Shown here piece after piece: positions 62,993 through 64,000 of a DNA stretch of 64,000 nt. Below the pieces are notes generated by a model, which searched no databases, was not told the DNA's origin, and worked only from the letters and a program-made list of their open reading frames with translations. The stretch covers positions 186,001 to 250,000 of the forward strand of contig NZ_QICD01000001.1 in NCBI RefSeq assembly GCF_003726035.1. Direction: 5' to 3'. Position 1 is the first letter of the stretch, and every line of letters starts with the position of its first letter. A program made the translations under genes and the position numbers. Origin of the DNA: Paraeggerthella hongkongensis (lineage in GTDB: Bacteria; Actinomycetota; Coriobacteriia; Coriobacteriales; Eggerthellaceae).

Positions 62993-63495
62993 GCGGGCGA
63001 TTGGTGATATACGACGCGGGTGATCTGGGGGAAGAGGCGTTCGAACGAGGATTTTCCGATCAAGACACGATGTTCTCGGCAACGCCCGAAGTGCGGATGT
63101 GCATCGGATGCTTCGGATGCTGGGTCAAAACCCCGGGTACGTGCGTGCTGCGCGACCGGTGTCAGCAGATGCCGCAGCTTTTGCGGCAAAGCGATGCGGT
63201 GGTGGTTGTGAGCCCCTTGGTGTACGGGGGCTATTCCTGCTCCGTCAAGGCTGTGTTCGATCGGTCTATCGGGTACCTGCTGCCGTACTTCCGCATGGTC
63301 GATGGTCAGATGCATCATGCCATGCGCTACGATCATGCGTATCGCCAGGAGGTTCATTTCTATGGGCCCAGCACGCACGAGGAACGTGATCTGGCGCGTC
63401 GCTTCGTTCGGGCGAACGCGGTCAACTTCAACGTTTCAGAGGTCGATGTGCATTTTCACGAGGGCGTGGAGCAAGCGAAGGAGGCTGCGCTATGA
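62989..63495 (+). CDS. Flavodoxin-fold NAD(P)H-dependent oxidoreductase-like protein
   Basis: 168 residues. Start ATG overlaps the TetR stop. CIGCFGCWVKTPGTCVLRDRC and SDAVVVVSPLVYGGYSCSVKAVFDRSIGYLLPYF are typical of NADPH-dependent FMN-reductase/iron-sulfur flavoprotein family members. The N-terminal phosphate loop (GSxRxxSN type) is not visible; it starts GRLVIYDAGDLGEEAF, so the first part of the fold looks divergent. Four Cys in the C-x2-C-x7-C-x5-C spacing could bind Fe-S. Confidence 0.85.
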   Translation: MSGRLVIYDAGDLGEEAFERGFSDQDTMFSATPEVRMCIGCFGCWVKTPGTCVLRDRCQQMPQLLRQSDAVVVVSPLVYGGYSCSVKAVFDRSIGYLLPYFRMVDGQMHHAMRYDHAYRQEVHFYGPSTHEERDLARRFVRANAVNFNVSEVDVHFHEGVEQAKEAAL

Positions 63496-64000
63496 ATGCA
63501 GTGCTGTTGTGCGGAAGCCCGCGAGCCAAGAAAAGCAATTCGGCGTACTTGCTTGAGCAGTTGAGGGATCGCATGGAAAAGGATGCGCTTGCGGAGGTGC
63601 GCCAAGCTGCAGCCGCGATCTCGGACGCGAACGAGCGCCTTGCCGAATCGGTGGCTGCAAGCGATGTTTTGGTGATCGCCTTGCCGTTGTGCGCGGATGC
63701 GATACCTTCCGCTTTGTACGAGGCGCTCGATCGAATCCGCGAGCATGTTTCAAGGGCGCAGACGGCGCCGATGCTCTACCTGATCGTCAACAGCGGATTC
63801 TACGAGGCGCGTCAGAACGAATTGGCCATCGAGATGTTGTGGAACTGGTGCGCTGCTTGCGGCATGCGCCGCGGTCGGGCTTTGGCGGTCGGAGCGGGCG
63901 AGATGTCGCAGGTTGCGAAGATGGGCGCCGGTCCGCTTAAGAACCTGGGACGCGCTTTGGACGAGCTGGCGAACGATATCGGGCAGGGGCGATCGGGCGA
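63492..64000 (+). CDS. Flavodoxin-fold reductase, cut by the window end
   Basis: Starts ATG overlapping the previous stop (ATGA) and is open to the last base, so the C-terminus is missing. The start MNAVLLCGSPRAKKSNSAYLLEQL is the FMN phosphate loop of NADPH-dependent FMN reductases (GSPRxxSNS). It also has VLVIALPLCADAIPSALYEALDRI. It seems to be a partner of the previous protein: one has the FMN loop and the other the Cys motif. The product cannot be assigned further. Confidence 0.88.
   Translation, partial: MNAVLLCGSPRAKKSNSAYLLEQLRDRMEKDALAEVRQAAAAISDANERLAESVAASDVLVIALPLCADAIPSALYEALDRIREHVSRAQTAPMLYLIVNSGFYEARQNELAIEMLWNWCAACGMRRGRALAVGAGEMSQVAKMGAGPLKNLGRALDELANDIGQGRSG

Overview
The window is high-GC, densely coded DNA from what looks like a gut-type actinobacterium of the class Coriobacteriia, probably Eggerthellaceae. 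This is inferred from protein style and gene order and was not tested by any search. Three signs point that way: the actinobacterial core order alaS-ruvX-mltG-aroE-aroC-aroK-aroB-aroQ/pepP-efp-nusB, many GTG or TTG starts with clear Shine-Dalgarno sites, and anaerobe-type proteins such as a flavodoxin/ferredoxin protein and a pyruvoyl histidine decarboxylase. No tRNA, rRNA, CRISPR array, prophage or intact insertion sequence was seen.

Layout. 1-8.4 kb: the 3' part of a nonribosomal peptide synthetase ending in a thioester-reductase domain, followed by a coupled 7TM histidine kinase and an HD-GYP response regulator. 8.5-15.1 kb: phosphate uptake (pstSCAB) and a PhoP/PhoR-like two-component system. 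PstS appears circularly permuted, and phoU is absent. 15.2-15.5 kb: a candidate 6S RNA divergent from rarA. 15.5-25.3 kb: rarA, a DUF948 protein, an AI-2E-type permease, alaS, ruvX, mltG, a YqeG phosphatase and aroE. 25.4-31 kb: aroC, aroK, aroB, an aroQ-pepP fusion, a MITE-like repeat and efp. 31-39.2 kb: an XRE regulator, then a run of overlapping or closely packed genes: a carboxyltransferase-biotin carrier fusion, accC, asp23-like, nusB, xseB and dxs, followed by the phosphate permease gene pit. 39-49 kb: an acetyltransferase, an unknown tail-anchored protein, a PerR-like regulator, rpsA, an OatA-like acyltransferase, mnmA-coaE and uvrB. 49-59 kb: an MFS exporter, cell-wall enzymes (GH25, GT51), an Rrf2 regulator, a YtrA-type ABC operon, a flavodoxin/ferredoxin protein, an ArsC-like protein, dtd, a flavodoxin and a PopT (DUF368) transporter. 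59.5-62.1 kb: a histamine module (hdcA plus antiporter). 62.3-64 kb: a TetR-controlled run of flavoprotein genes leaving the window.

Most distinctive points: the permuted PstS; the dehydroquinase-aminopeptidase P fusion; an oxaloacetate/pyruvate-type carboxyltransferase fused to an AccB-like carrier in the slot normally held by accB; the pyruvoyl histidine decarboxylase with antiporter; the reductase-terminated NRPS next to cyclic-di-GMP-type signalling; two copies of a near-perfect 80-84 bp palindrome; and two other MITE-like inverted-repeat elements.

How the genes work together: phosphate is served by both a high-affinity (Pst, PhoPR) and a low-affinity (Pit) system. The aro genes give most of the shikimate pathway from dehydroquinate to chorismate, except EPSP synthase. 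The efp-to-dxs block links translation, biotin-dependent carboxylation and isoprenoid synthesis. The hdc pair would convert imported histidine to exported histamine while consuming a proton.
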